A stretch of DNA of 64,000 nucleotides from Chryseobacterium indologenes. GTDB lineage: Bacteria; Bacteroidota; Bacteroidia; Flavobacteriales; Weeksellaceae. The DNA is taken from NCBI GenBank assembly GCA_001013295.1, contig LAZY01000010.1:62001-126000 (forward strand), read 5' to 3'. How positions within the stretch are numbered: position 1 is the first letter of the stretch; each line of letters opens with the position of its first letter. Positions 62,867 to 64,000 of the stretch are shown here, in pieces. Under the pieces are notes generated by a model, which was given only the letters and a program-made list of their open reading frames with translations, was not told the origin of the DNA and made no database searches. The position numbers and the translations under genes are program-made.

Positions 62867-64000
62867 TTTTTGCTGAAACAGCAGCAAGGCAAGAGCTCCT
62901 ATTCCTGAAAATATAAGGCAGGAAATCCCCAGATTTTGAATATAACCAATGCTGATGAGTCCTGTCCCGATCATTAGATAATAAATAAGTCCCAAAAAAG
63001 CTCCTGCACTTCCTGTTTCTTCTTTATACCGTATCAGGGCTGTGCTTAAAATATTGGGAATAGCAATACTGAAGGTCATTACAATAAAGAAATAGGGAAT
63101 CAGGAAATAGATTCCCTGACCTGATAGTATCCAGACAAAAAAGGAAGAAATAAATGCTGCTAATGTACCTGTCTTAATTAGGTTTTTAGGTTGTATGCTT
63201 TTCATGATCAGGTATCTGTTAAGTTTTGCGCCCACAAAGGTGCCTGCCGCCAGAATAATACTGCTGTATCCGAAAGCATATGATGAATACTGTTGTTCCT
63301 TGAATATAAACGGAGCCAGTGAATAATATGAAAACAAAAGAACATTGAAGCTCATGATCAGTAAACAGCATCTGATAATTTCATGATCCCTGAGCATCCG
63401 TTTTAATAAATTTCCAAGCGTTCGAATGTTGATTTCTTTTCTGGGAGAACGGGTTTCAGAGACATTTTTTCTGGAAAGAATATAAAATAAAACTGCCAGG
63501 AGAGCTAAACTGATAAATACACCTTGATAACCTGTAGTAACAGCCAATGCAGAACCGGTGATCATTCCGATAACAGGACTGATTGACAAACCGATTCCAA
63601 TCCACGAAAATACTTTGCTGATACTGTCCTTATCATACATATCACGTAAAATGGTTTGTGTAACGATAGAACCTACAGAAATTCCAAAAGCCGAAATGAC
63701 TCTGGCGGAAATTAAGAATATAAAGTTGGGTGCAAAAACCGCGGTAACCGTTCCGATTCCATAGGTGATTAAACCATATTCCAGAGCTTTTTTTCTCCCG
63801 ATCCGGTCACATTGTATACCCCAGAATGCGACTCCCAAGGCAAAAGCGATAAAGTATAAACTTATCGTAAGCGTTGCTGATTCTTCTTTTACATTAAAAT
63901 GTTCCTGTACCATGGGCAAAACAGGACTGTAAATGGTTTCTACAAACTGTGGAAGCATTACAAGTAAAGTCAGCAGCCATAGCGGATTGGTCTTTTTCAT
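62852..64000 (-). CDS. MFS exporter, Bcr/CflA-like
   Basis: A 382-residue transporter with about 12 transmembrane helices, complete from an ATG at the last base of the window. The Bcr/CflA pattern is visible: VETIYSPVLPMVQEHFNV near the start, motif A-like GIQCDRIGRKKALEYG, and SFFVWILSGQGIYFLIPYF. Relatives export bicyclomycin, sulfonamides or other drugs and metabolites; the substrate here is unknown. Any promoter lies beyond the window end. Confidence 0.88.
   Translation of the reverse strand: MKKTNPLWLLTLLVMLPQFVETIYSPVLPMVQEHFNVKEESATLTISLYFIAFALGVAFWGIQCDRIGRKKALEYGLITYGIGTVTAVFAPNFIFLISARVISAFGISVGSIVTQTILRDMYDKDSISKVFSWIGIGLSISPVIGMITGSALAVTTGYQGVFISLALLAVLFYILSRKNVSETRSPRKEINIRTLGNLLKRMLRDHEIIRCCLLIMSFNVLLFSYYSLAPFIFKEQQYSSYAFGYSSIILAAGTFVGAKLNRYLIMKSIQPKNLIKTGTLAAFISSFFVWILSGQGIYFLIPYFFIVMTFSIAIPNILSTALIRYKEETGSAGAFLGLIYYLMIGTGLISIGYIQNLGISCLIFSGIGALALLLFQQKEKNV

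Noticed and set aside
1..64000. tRNA, rRNA, tmRNA, riboswitch, transposase or prophage genes
   Set aside because: I looked in the larger intergenic regions and saw no cloverleaf, conserved RNA core or integrase/transposase motif; a covariance-model search would be decisive.

Overview
The window looks like chromosome of a Chryseobacterium-like flavobacterium (Bacteroidota, Weeksellaceae). The signs are AT-rich intergenic DNA, Bacteroidota-type promoters (TTG, about 20 bases, then TAnnTTTG), no Shine-Dalgarno patterning, many cargo proteins of the type IX secretion system (T9SS) with C-terminal sorting domains, and flavobacterial gene neighbourhoods such as ftsX, DUF3098, uppP, truB. No rRNA, tRNA, CRISPR array, transposase or phage gene was seen. 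No T9SS machinery gene is present, only its cargo.

Layout. 1-4.8 kb holds T9SS type A surface proteins: the tail of one, a modular 929-residue protein, and an adhesin-like gene broken by a one-base frameshift. 4.85-8.5 kb has a membrane TPR/HTH regulator, a voltage-gated K+ channel with a zinc ribbon, and an exported protein. 8.6-23.4 kb is mainly housekeeping: NIF3-family protein, a coiled-coil protein, acyl-CoA ligase and acyl-CoA dehydrogenase, release factor 3, a pair of unknown membrane paralogues, a CPBP protease, a non-canonical NTP pyrophosphatase, RNase Z, a TIGR02757 protein, and a membrane protein with an acidic heptad repeat.

23.6-32.4 kb is a tandem array of three large choice-of-anchor L proteins with type B (gliding-motility) sorting domains. 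32.5-41.6 kb returns to core genes (rsmA, ftsX-like, uppP, truB, rluF) with several exported proteins, a quadruple helix-hairpin-helix protein and a MerR regulator. 42-46.9 kb has an AraC regulator, ccoG, an SMP-30-like lipoprotein and a DbpA-like RNA helicase.

47-51.7 kb is a type III restriction-modification operon (mod-res). It is preceded by a dispersed palindromic repeat, and a piece of the same repeat family appears in frame inside mod. rpsA follows. 54-60 kb holds two tandem VWA-like T9SS proteins and an M36 metallopeptidase, all probably secreted. The window ends with an EamA transporter, an exported alpha/beta hydrolase, a DUF3592 protein and a Bcr/CflA-like MFS exporter.

The main theme is cell-surface and secreted proteins built from repeated modules and apparently diversified by tandem duplication and local gene conversion, set among housekeeping genes. 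I found no clearly new multi-gene system. The best leads are the repeat-derived peptide inside Mod, the acidic heptad minisatellite, the array of anchor-L proteins and the unknown 234-residue membrane pair.
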